Assembly (NCBI GenBank): GCA_964610885.1
Contig: CAZSWR010000072.1
Span: 1 to 19,418, forward strand
Source: CAZSWR01 sp964610885
Lineage (GTDB): Bacteria; Bacteroidota; Ignavibacteria; Kapaibacteriales; UBA2268
Direction: 5' to 3'
DNA: 19,418 nt
Made by a program: the position numbers and the translations under genes. The notes beneath the pieces are model-generated. The model was not told where the DNA came from and ran no database searches. It was given only the letters and a program-made list of their open reading frames with translations. Position 1 is the stretch's first letter, and the number at the start of each line of letters is the position of its first letter. Below, piece by piece: positions 6,812 through 14,615 of this stretch.

Positions 6812-8014
6812 TTATAGTTTGATGAGTTCCACCCGGCGATTCTCCGCTTTGTTTTCGGCCGAGTCATTGGGCTTGAGTGGCTCTGATGCACCTTTGCCGT
6901 CTGTTGCAATTCGCGAGGCGTCGATCTTGAAGTCTTCAACCAGCGACCTTTTGACGGATTCGGCTCTCTTTTTCGAGAGTTCCAAGTTCTTTTCGGCGTT
7001 GCCGTCGCTGTCTGTGTGGCCGATGATATTAATCTTGACCGTCGGGTTTTCAGTGAGTGCTTGTGCAATAGATTTCAATACGCCAAAGGATTCGGGCTTA
7101 AGTTTGTCCGAAGCCACGGCGAAAGTGATGCCGTGCGTTACTAATTTGCCTTCGGTGATCAGCTTGGAGCGGGTGTCTGGCGCCGCCGCGGCGATGCGTA
7201 TGTTTGTGTACAAAGGATTTGTCTCGGCATCGGAGTTCTCCAGACGTATCATATTGAAAGCGGCGTCTTTGGGAAGTGCCCTCGGAGCATCGATAATTTT
7301 CGATCCGTTCACATAAATCCTAAGTCGTTGGTTTTGCACCCAAATCGAAACCCTGTATTTCCCATGCAATTCCATTTCGCATTTATTGCTTCCATGGGTG
7401 GTATAATCACTGTTGTCGTAGCTGCTGTAGTCTAAATCGCTTTTGCTGAATGTGATTTTACAGCCGGCAGTCCCCGGGATGGCACCGCCTTCGTCGGGTT
7501 TTTTTATATTGCCCCGGACAAGATAGAACCCTGTTGAAAAATTGAAATCCGACGTGGGCATCGGAATAAAATCAAATTCAATAGTGTAATTCTGCGGGAA
7601 ATCAGTATTGTAGTCGGGGATAAAAAAGCCATATGACTTAAGCTGTAGCCATTTGCCGCCGACGTTGTCCGATGTAACCACTTCGCCGGAACCGTTTGTG
7701 TTCCACCGAGCTGGGAAGTCGCCAACATTGTCCGACGAGAAATCCTCGAAAAACAATGTCTGCTCGCCGGGAATGAAATCATATTTGGAATAGACTTTGA
7801 ATTCCGGAGTTTTGATGTCAGTTGCTTCCTTTGGTGCATCTTCTTTCTTCTCTTCGGCTTTTTTATCTTCTTCTTTTGGCGCTTCTTCTTCTTTGTTTAT
7901 CGCTTTCTCGACCTCTTCCTCGGCTTTTTTCTTGAGGGCTTCGGGGATGCCGAACTGAGCGCTGGCGGTGCAGCAGAAAAATGCAAAGCAAAGAATTGTG
8001 GCTAAATACTTCAT
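6812..8014 (-). CDS. Exported OmpA-domain protein with LamG-like middle domain
   Basis: 400 aa. Residues 1-19 are a signal peptide (MKYLATILCFAFFCCTASAQ, cleavage after ASA). Residues 25-65 are an extremely Lys/Glu-rich spacer. Residues 80-275 look like a beta-sandwich of the LamG/concanavalin type (FFEDFSSD, IEFDFIPMP, YRVSIWVQNQRLRIYVNG); this is inferred from pattern. Residues 290-400 are an OmpA C-terminal domain with INIIGHTDSDG, LSKKRAESVK and a terminal ENRRVE, which in the family binds peptidoglycan. It would sit in the periplasm or outer envelope, tethered to the wall. GGAGG (8021-8025) is 6 bp before the ATG and a good promoter lies at 8051-8080. It diverges from the HMG-CoA lyase gene. 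Confidence 0.92.
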   Translation of the reverse strand: MKYLATILCFAFFCCTASAQFGIPEALKKKAEEEVEKAINKEEEAPKEEDKKAEEKKEDAPKEATDIKTPEFKVYSKYDFIPGEQTLFFEDFSSDNVGDFPARWNTNGSGEVVTSDNVGGKWLQLKSYGFFIPDYNTDFPQNYTIEFDFIPMPTSDFNFSTGFYLVRGNIKKPDEGGAIPGTAGCKITFSKSDLDYSSYDNSDYTTHGSNKCEMELHGKYRVSIWVQNQRLRIYVNGSKIIDAPRALPKDAAFNMIRLENSDAETNPLYTNIRIAAAAPDTRSKLITEGKLVTHGITFAVASDKLKPESFGVLKSIAQALTENPTVKINIIGHTDSDGNAEKNLELSKKRAESVKRSLVEDFKIDASRIATDGKGASEPLKPNDSAENKAENRRVELIKL

Positions 8015-8050
8015 CTAAAACCTCCGAATTTAATATGAATACAAACGAAT

Positions 8051-8080
8051 CAAAAATACGCATTTTGGAGGAATTTTCAA
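8051..8080 (-). promoter_or_regulatory. Bacteroidota-type promoter of the OmpA-like gene
   Basis: On the minus strand TTG (8080-8078), a 19-bp spacer and TATTTTTG (8058-8051) match the consensus -33 and -7 elements. Transcription would begin about 30 nt before the start codon, upstream of the GGAGG ribosome site. Confidence 0.65.
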
Positions 8081-8113
8081 GAATTATTTCGTTAATATTA
8101 AATAGAAACTATG

Positions 8114-8121
8114 TAAATTTG
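8114..8121 (+). promoter_or_regulatory. Possible -7 element for the HMG-CoA lyase gene
   Basis: TAAATTTG matches TAnnTTTG exactly and lies 42 bp before the ATG at 8164. The -33 match is weak (TTTCG at 8087-8091). If real, it forms a divergent promoter pair with 8051-8080. Confidence 0.4.
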
Positions 8122-8163
8122 TAGATTGATGATTTGTTAAAGAATTGATGAATTGATAGTAAA

Positions 8164-9066
8164 ATGAACGAAGTAAGAATTCACGAAGTCGGGCTTAGGG
8201 ACGGCCTCCAGGCAGAACAAACGACCGTGCCATTCGAGAAAAAGATTGCTTGGATCGATGCGATCATGCAAACAGGCGTCGATATTATTCAGATCGGATC
8301 GTTCGTCCATCCGGTCAAAATGCCGCAAATGGCGGATACAGACAAGCTATTCGAGCACTATTCTACCCAGCCGAAACCGAAGAACGTAACGCTTTCCGGA
8401 CTGGTTCTGAACGAAAAGGGCTTGGACCGCGGGCTGGCCTGCGGCGTCGAAATGTTCTGTATGGGCGTTTCCGCTTCCGATACGCATTCGCAAAAGAATA
8501 CAGGCATGACCACGATGGAGGCAGCGGCGAGAATCGTCGAAACAGCCAAACGCGCCCTCGGCGAAGGCAAAGCCGTCCAATGCGCCGTGCAGTCTGCCTT
8601 CGGATGCGGATTCGAAGGGAGAATTGATGAGAAAAAAGTGATGAACATCGTCAAAGAATACCTCAACGCCGGAGTAACCAAAATCAGCCTGGCCGATACA
8701 GCCGGCCATGCCAACCCGGCGCAGGTGGAAAGAATGTTTGGCGAAATCCTTGAGATGGCCCCCGAGGCCGAACTTGCCTGCCATTTCCATAATTCATACG
8801 GCATGGGCATGGCAAATTGCCTCCAAGCGATTAAATCGGGCGTGAAGAATATCGAAACGGCTTTCGGCGGCCTCGGCGGCTGCCCATTCACTAAATCGCC
8901 TTCCGGCAACGTCTGCACCGAAGACTTCGTGCACTGCATCCAAGCGATGGGCATGAGAAAAGATATCGACCTCGAGAAATCAATACAAATCGCCCGCGCA
9001 CTGGCCGATTTCTTTGGCCGCGACCTGCCCGGATTCGTTTACAAAACAGGGCCGATCAAACACTAA
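8164..9066 (+). CDS. mvaB: Hydroxymethylglutaryl-CoA lyase (DRE-TIM family)
   Basis: 300 aa, the normal length for the family. It cleaves (S)-3-hydroxy-3-methylglutaryl-CoA to acetyl-CoA and acetoacetate, the last step of leucine breakdown, in the cytoplasm. The TIM barrel has the family signatures: EVGLRDGLQ (R12, D13) for catalysis and metal binding, SLADTAGHANP (175-185), the metal-binding pair HFH (H207, H209) and GLGGCPF with the catalytic-loop Cys240, followed by SPSGNVCTED. These correspond to R41, D42, H233, H235 and C266 of the human enzyme. It is followed at 161 bp by a CoA-transferase on the same strand, with a hairpin element between. A related lyase of a different hydroxyacyl-CoA cannot be excluded. 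Confidence 0.9.
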   Translation: MNEVRIHEVGLRDGLQAEQTTVPFEKKIAWIDAIMQTGVDIIQIGSFVHPVKMPQMADTDKLFEHYSTQPKPKNVTLSGLVLNEKGLDRGLACGVEMFCMGVSASDTHSQKNTGMTTMEAAARIVETAKRALGEGKAVQCAVQSAFGCGFEGRIDEKKVMNIVKEYLNAGVTKISLADTAGHANPAQVERMFGEILEMAPEAELACHFHNSYGMGMANCLQAIKSGVKNIETAFGGLGGCPFTKSPSGNVCTEDFVHCIQAMGMRKDIDLEKSIQIARALADFFGRDLPGFVYKTGPIKH

Positions 9067-9105
9067 TTCGATTGAAAAAATACTCTGATTGCTTTTGAAT
9101 AATTA

Positions 9106-9193
9106 GGTGGCGACTGCCACTTTATTTTTAAGGGCAGCGCAATGACGAAAGGAAAGATTAATATGAATTCATTTTTCCTAATATTAGAATTTA
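9106..9193 (+). repeat. ~85-bp dispersed hairpin/promoter-like element, copy A
   Basis: Begins GGTGGCGACTGCCACTTTA: a perfect GTGGC-GACT-GCCAC hairpin (9107-9120) followed by TTTATTTTT. It continues AGGGCAGCGCAATGACGAAA and ends TTTTTCCTAATATTAGAATT. It lies 40 bp after the HMG-CoA lyase stop and ends 35 bp before the CoA-transferase start, so it could end the first transcript and start the second. Confidence 0.8.
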
Positions 9194-9227
9194 GTACATT
9201 TTGCTTAATGTTATTCGCGGAGATATA

Positions 9228-10421
9228 ATGAAATTATTAGATGGTATAAGGGTACTTGACCTGACAAACGTATTGTCCGGGCCTTTCTGCACCTTGCATT
9301 TGGCATGGATGGGCGCCGAAGTAATCAAAATTGAAAACCCAAAAGATGGCGATTTGGCCCGAAAACTTGGCGCCAAACCGGAGTTCAACCAAAAACTGCT
9401 CGGTACCAGCTTCTTGGCCCAGAACGCAAATAAAAAATCTGTTACGTTGAACCTCAAAGACCCCAAGGCGAAAGAAATTTTCAAACAATTAGCGAAAACC
9501 GCAGACGTCGTGGTCGAGAACTTCCGCCCGAACGTTATGGAACGCCTCGGCGTGGGCTACTCGACACTTAAGGAAATAAATCCCAAATTGGTCTATTGCG
9601 CCATCTCCGGCTTCGGCCAAACAGGCCCCGATGCGGACAAACCGGCTTACGACCAAATCATCCAAGGGCTTTCGGGCGTCATGGCCATCAATGGCGACAA
9701 ACGCTTGAATCCTCTCCGCGCCGGCTTCCCGATTTGCGATACAGTCGGCGGCATAAACGCTGCCTTGGCAATCGTTAGCTCGCTCTTCTGGAGGGAAAAA
9801 TCCGGCGAAGGCCAGTTCGTGGACATCTCAATGCTCGACTCGATTATGCCGCTCATGGGCTGGGTCGTCGCCAACCTGATGATTGGCGGCCAGCAACCGG
9901 TTCCAATGGGCAACGATAACTTCACAGCAGCCCCGTCGGGCGTATTCCGCACGAAGGATGGGCATATCAACATCGCTGCAAACAAGCAAGAGCAGTGGGA
10001 GGCCGTCGCAAACGTGCTCGAGCTGCCCGAATTGAAGGAAGACCCACGGTTCAAAGAACGCGACACCCGCAAGAAGAATCGCTACGAACTCACTCCGATT
10101 CTCGAAGAAAAACTGATGCTCCACGACAGCGATTATTGGGTGGAGACACTGAATAAAAATAATGTACCTTGCGGCGCAATCCTTACGCTCGAGAATGCTT
10201 TGAGCCAACCGCAAGTGAACCATCGGAACACGTTCACACAAGTCCATTTGGACGAAATTGGCGATCTGAAACTGTTCAACATGACAGCAAAATTCGAGAA
10301 GACGCCGGCAAACGTCGAGACACCGCCCCCGACGCTCTCCCAGCACACCGAGGAGATTCTCTCACAGCTCGGGTACTCCCGCGAGCAAATGGCCGAGCTA
10401 AAGGCAGCCGGTACGATATAA
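9228..10421 (+). CDS. CaiB/BaiF family (class III) CoA-transferase
   Basis: 397 aa, typical of the family. It transfers CoA between carboxylic acids through an aspartyl anhydride intermediate. Visible signatures are LDGIRVLDLTNVLSGPF at the N-terminus, GAEVIKIENP, NANKKSVTLNL, VVVENFRP, then ISGFGQTGP, and the catalytic Asp171 in GFPICDTVGG. The C-terminal small-domain sequences (PQVNHRNTF; PPTLSQHTEEIL) are also present. The frame is open to 9201 but the ATG at 9228 is preceded by GGAG at 5 bp and matches the family N-terminus. The substrate cannot be read from sequence. Position after HMG-CoA lyase suggests 3-hydroxy-3-methylglutarate or a related branched dicarboxylate, since succinyl-CoA:HMG CoA-transferases belong to this class. 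That is inference. Confidence 0.92.
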   Translation: MKLLDGIRVLDLTNVLSGPFCTLHLAWMGAEVIKIENPKDGDLARKLGAKPEFNQKLLGTSFLAQNANKKSVTLNLKDPKAKEIFKQLAKTADVVVENFRPNVMERLGVGYSTLKEINPKLVYCAISGFGQTGPDADKPAYDQIIQGLSGVMAINGDKRLNPLRAGFPICDTVGGINAALAIVSSLFWREKSGEGQFVDISMLDSIMPLMGWVVANLMIGGQQPVPMGNDNFTAAPSGVFRTKDGHINIAANKQEQWEAVANVLELPELKEDPRFKERDTRKKNRYELTPILEEKLMLHDSDYWVETLNKNNVPCGAILTLENALSQPQVNHRNTFTQVHLDEIGDLKLFNMTAKFEKTPANVETPPPTLSQHTEEILSQLGYSREQMAELKAAGTI

Positions 10422-10444
10422 TAATACGTTTATAGCTCAAATCC

Positions 10445-10488
10445 AATCCCTCGTAGATCGTTCTTGTGCGAATTCCGAGGGATTTTTA
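10445..10488 (+). terminator. Intrinsic terminator after the CoA-transferase gene
   Basis: AATCCCTCG (10445-10453) pairs perfectly with CGAGGGATT (10476-10484), followed by TTTAT. It lies 24 bp after the stop codon. Confidence 0.85.
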
Positions 10489-11033
10489 TATGAATGTCAT
10501 TGATACAGTCCAACATACCATTTAAAGCCTGCCTGAAAAAGTATCTTTATCCTAACCCGTAGTTTCGATCTAAGTCATACCTCCTATATTATCAATGTAT
10601 TAGCACAAATTTTTCTTTGACCCCATTTGAAAAAGTGGGACGGGGGATTTGTCGATATTTCAATGAGTTACTGCGAAACATGTAGAACCTTCCGAAGGTT
10701 TCAAACCTACTATTTCGCGCAATAGTATCGGCTATCAACCCACGGAAGTTAAGAATTGTCAATCTGTATGTTGAAAACTTTCGATGGGGGAGAGCGGGAT
10801 TATTACGGAATCGAATCGTGATTGAAATCTTCTTATTATCTTTATTATCATTGAATTAGTGCAATCGGGCAATGCTTGCTTATTTATTCTGTTCCTCGGG
10901 GCTGCCGGCCGGCAAACACAATGCGAAAACTAATTTTGAGATAATTCGTCATCTACGTTAGGTGAAGTATTGGGTTCGAGGATGCAATTTGGTACTTCGC
11001 CATGGAATTAGTATTGAAGCATGGAAGAGGGAA
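10489..11033. other. Intergenic region before the TPR gene
   Basis: About 545 bp with no supported gene. It includes CCCATTT-GAAA-AAGTGGG (10624-10641, a stem with one wobble), AACCTTCCGAAGGTT (10686-10700, the same palindrome as at 6531), and TGCCGGCCGGCA (10903-10914). The open frame of the TPR gene extends back to 10962 but the better start is 11034. No clear promoter was identified. Confidence 0.5.
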
Positions 11034-12467
11034 ATGAGTTATACAGATTTTGATGATGAAATGTTCGATTCGATGAGCCAAAAGGACTTGGAGGAAAGCA
11101 TGAAAATCTTCCGGGACGCTCAGAGGAATCAAGACTTGGCGCCGGAGAACCTGCCCGGAATCAACGTTTTGGAGAACATTGTCATTCACTGTATCAACAA
11201 AGATGAATTCGATTCGGCCCTCGAGTTTGCTGAAATTTGGACTGAACTGGCCCCATATTCTTCGGACGCCTGGCAGAAAAAAGGATTTATTCTGCTCCGT
11301 TTGGACCAGCCCAAGGATGCAATGAAAGCCCTTAATAAATCGCTGAACCTCAACCCGGCCGATCCCGATACTCTGATTTGCAAGGCCATCGTGTTGCACA
11401 CCAACGCAATGCACAACGACGCACTGAAAATCATCAACCAAGTCCTCGAAATGGATTCGTCGAACGAAGAGGCGCTCTTCCAAAAGGCAGTGATACTCCA
11501 ATCGCTCAATAACTTCAAGCAGGCAATCGAAATCTTCAACTATATGTCGAAAATCGAACGCTACGCAAAGGACGCCCACCAAGAATTGGCCTATTGCTTC
11601 CACTACCTCCAGAACTACGAACGCTCCATCGATCACTACAAAAAAGCCATCGATGCAGACCCATACGACTACAATAATTGGTACAATATCGGTATCATAT
11701 ACAACCTCAAAGAAGACTACGCCGAGGCTGTCTCCGCTTTCGATATGGCCATCGCCATCAAAGATAACTTCTTTATCGCGTGGCACAACAAAGCAAACAC
11801 ATTCGCCACGATGGGGATGCTGCCCGAGGCCATCCAAAGCTACAAGGAAGCGCTCAAAATCAAACCAAAAGACGCCGACACTCTGCACAACTTGGCCAGC
11901 GTTTACGCAGACTCCGGTTTGTTCTTCGAGGCAATAAAGTATTACACAAAAGTGATATTCCTTAAGCCCTCCAGCGCCGATTCGTACTTCGGCCGCGGAG
12001 TCTGCTACGATTCTATCGAGGATTACAAAAATGCACTCGCCGACTACAACAACGCGCTAAAATACGACCGCCGGAATCCTGACATTTGGCACGCCAAGGG
12101 GAACCTGCTGTACAACATGGGCAGCGTGGATGCCTCGCTCGAATGCTACCGCCAATCGTGCCAGTTGGATCCGCGAAACATGGAATGCCTGCGCGACTAT
12201 GGCTACATATTGCTCGAGACGCTGTTCTTCGAGCACGCCCGCGAAGTGTTCATGCAGCTTATTGCAACCGCACCAGACAAATACTATGGCTACTACGGAA
12301 TGACGCGATTGCTTTCGATGGAGAAGGACATACTCAGCGCCGCCGAATATTTCCGCAAGGCGCACTCGCTGAATCCATCGCTCGAGACGCGAATTTTCGA
12401 GGATATGGGCCTGTTCCTCGAGGACGATGAATTCTCGGTATTGCTCGCCGCAGTCCGCAAGGATTAA
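11034..12467 (+). CDS. Tetratricopeptide-repeat protein
   Basis: 477 aa, no signal peptide or membrane helix, so probably cytoplasmic. After an acidic N-terminus (MSYTDFDDEMFDSMSQKDLE) the protein is almost entirely TPR units of about 34 residues, recognisable by A/G at position 8, A/Y pairs and P at the helix B end: for example AWQKKGFILLRLDQPKDAM, NNWYNIGIIYNLKEDYAEA, AWHNKANTFATMGMLPEA and DTLHNLASVYADSGLFFEA. At least ten repeats are visible. The ATG at 11034 has AAGAGGGAA directly upstream; an in-frame ATG at 10962 would add 24 residues unlike the rest. TPR arrays act as protein-binding scaffolds; the partner is unknown. It stands alone between two intergenic regions. Confidence 0.9.
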   Translation: MSYTDFDDEMFDSMSQKDLEESMKIFRDAQRNQDLAPENLPGINVLENIVIHCINKDEFDSALEFAEIWTELAPYSSDAWQKKGFILLRLDQPKDAMKALNKSLNLNPADPDTLICKAIVLHTNAMHNDALKIINQVLEMDSSNEEALFQKAVILQSLNNFKQAIEIFNYMSKIERYAKDAHQELAYCFHYLQNYERSIDHYKKAIDADPYDYNNWYNIGIIYNLKEDYAEAVSAFDMAIAIKDNFFIAWHNKANTFATMGMLPEAIQSYKEALKIKPKDADTLHNLASVYADSGLFFEAIKYYTKVIFLKPSSADSYFGRGVCYDSIEDYKNALADYNNALKYDRRNPDIWHAKGNLLYNMGSVDASLECYRQSCQLDPRNMECLRDYGYILLETLFFEHAREVFMQLIATAPDKYYGYYGMTRLLSMEKDILSAAEYFRKAHSLNPSLETRIFEDMGLFLEDDEFSVLLAAVRKD

Positions 12468-12823
12468 TTGGGTTCCAGTGGGTAAAATGTTTATATTTAG
12501 GTGCCGTATAGTTTAAATGGGGCGAATCTTTCTCGCCAAAAACCTCCCCTTTAATCCCCTCCTTGCCAAGGAGAGGAAAGAAAACCTTTGCTTAGCGAAG
12601 GGTTTCTGTGTTGGTTGAAAATAAAAGCATGAGATGAATCTCTTGAGATTAAACAATTGTTGCTTATGGGAGCATGTGGAACCTACCCCACGCAAATCGT
12701 TACAGAACCAACATTCTTGTATCTAAACACAATTTTTTTCATTTTTAACGTCTCGATGAATTAGTACGTAATTGCCAAGTGCAACTGTACGAACACTCCT
12801 TGAAAAGAATGCAGGTTTGCCAT
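12468..12823. other. Intergenic region with palindromic dispersed-type repeat
   Basis: About 355 bp. 12541-12583 carries CCTCCCCTTTAATCCCCTCC followed by a perfect CTCCTT-GCC-AAGGAG stem (12559-12573), a kind of sequence commonly dispersed in Bacteroidota genomes (from memory). GGCGA (12521-12525) and TCGCC (12533-12537) make another short stem. No terminator with a proper T-run and no convincing TAnnTTTG promoter for the downstream operon were found. Confidence 0.5.
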
Positions 12824-13462
12824 ATGGAACTAAATGAAAAACTTCTTGCTGAATTCGAGCGCTCATTGCTGCTCATGGATAAAAATGCTGCCGAGCAGAT
12901 AATACTCGAAGCTGCTGCCAAAGCCCCGCCAGCTACTATTGCAAGCGAAATGGTGGCCGAAGCTCTTAGCCGGATCGGCAATGCGTGGGGCGATGGGAAG
13001 GTGGCCCTTTCGCAGGTTTATATGAGTGGAGTGATTTGCGAAGAAATAATCGACAAAATACTGCCGCCCGCCCACGAAAACCGAGTGGCACACCCGCCAA
13101 TGGCAATCGGTGTTTTCGAGGACTACCACGTCTTGGGCAAAAGGATTATCTACTCTTCGCTCAGGTCAGCCGGATTTGAATTGGAGGATTGGGGCAGTGG
13201 TTTGACGGTTGAAATGATCACAGAATTGGTGAGGGAGAGGGGAATAAGGATAATTCTTCTTTCCGTTCTTATGCTTCCGGCTGCATTGCACGTGGCCAAG
13301 CTGGTGGAGGCGCTTAGAGGCTCCGGCGTTAGGGTCATCGTTGGTGGTGCGCCGTTTCGTTTCGATTCGCAACTGCTCTCCAAAATTGGCGCCGACGGAA
13401 CAGGCCGAAACGCAGCCGAAGCAATTGAAACTGTCAAAAGACTTGTTCAGGAGGCGCAATGA
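12824..13462 (+). CDS. Corrinoid (B12)-binding methyltransferase subunit
   Basis: 212 aa. The N-terminal half (1-88) is the helical methyltransferase cap domain (IGNAWGDGKVALSQVYMSG). The C-terminal half is a Rossmann B12-binding domain with all three signature elements: DYHVLG (D100, H102, G105; the D-x-H-x-x-G cobalt-ligand motif), SVL (147-149) and VGG (173-175). Such proteins carry methyl-cob(III)amide between methyltransferases. The ATG at 12824 has GCAGG 8 bp upstream; the frame is open back to 12779 but the extension is unlike the family. Its stop overlaps the next ATG in ATGA, so the two are translationally coupled. The motif is slightly off consensus (EDYHVLGKRI rather than GDxHDIGKN), which marks a divergent subfamily. 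Confidence 0.9.
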   Translation: MELNEKLLAEFERSLLLMDKNAAEQIILEAAAKAPPATIASEMVAEALSRIGNAWGDGKVALSQVYMSGVICEEIIDKILPPAHENRVAHPPMAIGVFEDYHVLGKRIIYSSLRSAGFELEDWGSGLTVEMITELVRERGIRIILLSVLMLPAALHVAKLVEALRGSGVRVIVGGAPFRFDSQLLSKIGADGTGRNAAEAIETVKRLVQEAQ

Positions 13463-14505
13463 AAACTCAAGGAATGAATTCGATGCAAAGAGTGCTCACA
13501 ACTCTTTCGCACAAAGAGCCGGACAGAGTGCCTCTTTTCCTGATGCTCACAATGCAAGGAGCGAAGGAATTGGGAATGAGCCTGAAAGAGTATTTCTCCA
13601 AGGCGGAAAACGTGGTTCGCGGCCAAGTATTAATGCAGAAGAAGTATTCCACTGATATATATTATCCTTTTTTCTATGCGCCAATCGAAACCGAGGCATT
13701 TGGGCAAGAGGTGATCTACATCGAGGACGGCCCGCCCAATTCGGGAACTCCATTAATACGCGACCTCGACGATATAATGAAATTGGAGCCGCCGAAAGTG
13801 GCTACTTCCCGAGTGCTGGCAAAGGCGTTGGAGGCCACTGAGGCTCTTGCCAAGGAGTCAAATGGCGAAGTACCGATTATCGGAGTGGCTATCTCGCCGT
13901 TTTCGCTGCCGGTTATGCAGCTCGGGTTTGATAAATACCTCGAAGTAATGCTTTTCCATCCGAATCTCTTCGAGCGATTGATGCAAGTTAATGAAGCATT
14001 TTGTGTGGAATGGGCGAATGCGCAACTCCGCGCTGGTGCCACCGCAATTTGCTATTTCGATCCCGTTTCGTCTACTACGGTTATTACTCGCGAGCAATAC
14101 CTGAAAACCGGTTTCCAAATTGCCAAAAGGACAATCGCGCAAATCAAAGGCCCCACGGCGACGCATTTCGCTTCGGGCAAGTGCATGGATATCCTTGATG
14201 ATGTGGCCCAGACCGGAACAGCCGTTGCGTGCGTTAGCACCGAGGAAAATATACGCGACATAAAGAATAAATGCCGTGGCAAACTATCCGTGCTTGGGAA
14301 CCTGAACGGTATCGAAATGGCCCGCTGGACCGAATCGGAGGCCTGCGAAATTGTTCGTAAAGTGATAACTGACGCAGCGCCCGGCGGGGGATTCGTCCTT
14401 GCCGATAACCACGGCGAGATTCCATACCAAGTATCGGAAAATGTCCTGCTCGCCATCTCTGAATGCGTGAAGGAATATGGCCGGTACCCAATTGTTGGGA
14501 AATAA
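13459..14505 (+). CDS. UroD-superfamily methyltransferase (MtaA/CmuA-like)
   Basis: 348 aa, full length for the uroporphyrinogen-decarboxylase fold. Pairing with a corrinoid protein points to the cobamide-dependent methyltransferase branch, not haem synthesis; the HemE N-terminal RQAGR motif is absent. Visible features: ERVxTTLxHKEPDRVP-type N-terminus (MQRVLTTLSHKEPDRVPLF), LEVMLFHPNLFERLM, and VLGNLNGIEM. In MtaA-like enzymes zinc is held by His-x-Cys and a later Cys. Here the first site reads THFASGKC (H236, then A238 where Cys is expected; a Cys occurs at 242) and the second reads LADNHGEIP (H318 where Cys is expected). Zinc binding may therefore differ or be lost. It overlaps the corrinoid gene by 4 bp and is followed by the histidine kinase. 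The methyl donor is unknown; no MtaB-type gene is present. Confidence 0.87.
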   Translation: MKTQGMNSMQRVLTTLSHKEPDRVPLFLMLTMQGAKELGMSLKEYFSKAENVVRGQVLMQKKYSTDIYYPFFYAPIETEAFGQEVIYIEDGPPNSGTPLIRDLDDIMKLEPPKVATSRVLAKALEATEALAKESNGEVPIIGVAISPFSLPVMQLGFDKYLEVMLFHPNLFERLMQVNEAFCVEWANAQLRAGATAICYFDPVSSTTVITREQYLKTGFQIAKRTIAQIKGPTATHFASGKCMDILDDVAQTGTAVACVSTEENIRDIKNKCRGKLSVLGNLNGIEMARWTESEACEIVRKVITDAAPGGGFVLADNHGEIPYQVSENVLLAISECVKEYGRYPIVGK

Positions 14506-14507
14506 AA

Positions 14508-14593
14508 GGTGGCGGCTGGCACTTTATTTTTCAAGGTCAGCGCAATGATGAAAGTAAAGATGAACAAGATTCATTTTCCTAATATTAGAATTT
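14508..14593 (+). repeat. ~85-bp dispersed hairpin/promoter-like element, copy B
   Basis: Begins GGTGGCGGCTGGCACTTTA (the hairpin is imperfect here), continues TTTTTCAAGGTCAGCG, then CAATGATGAAAGTAAAGATG, and ends TTTTCCTAATATTAGAATTT. It starts 2 bp after the methyltransferase stop and ends 22 bp before the kinase start, filling the whole gap between them. Confidence 0.8.
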
Positions 14594-14615
14594 GATATAA
14601 GACGGGCTGGAATAA

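Noticed and set aside
10903..10914. TGCCGGCCGGCA palindrome as an operator
   Set aside because: A single 12-bp GC palindrome without a second copy in the window or a clear promoter beside it is too weak to call.
10953..11888. 311-codon open frame on the minus strand opposite the TPR gene
   Set aside because: It lies entirely antisense to a clear TPR coding sequence, is Val/Phe/Asp-rich without family motifs, and is explained by the codon bias of the sense gene.
13459..14505. hemE (uroporphyrinogen decarboxylase for haem synthesis)
   Set aside because: The HemE N-terminal RQAGR signature is missing, and the gene overlaps a corrinoid protein gene, which fits the methyltransferase branch.
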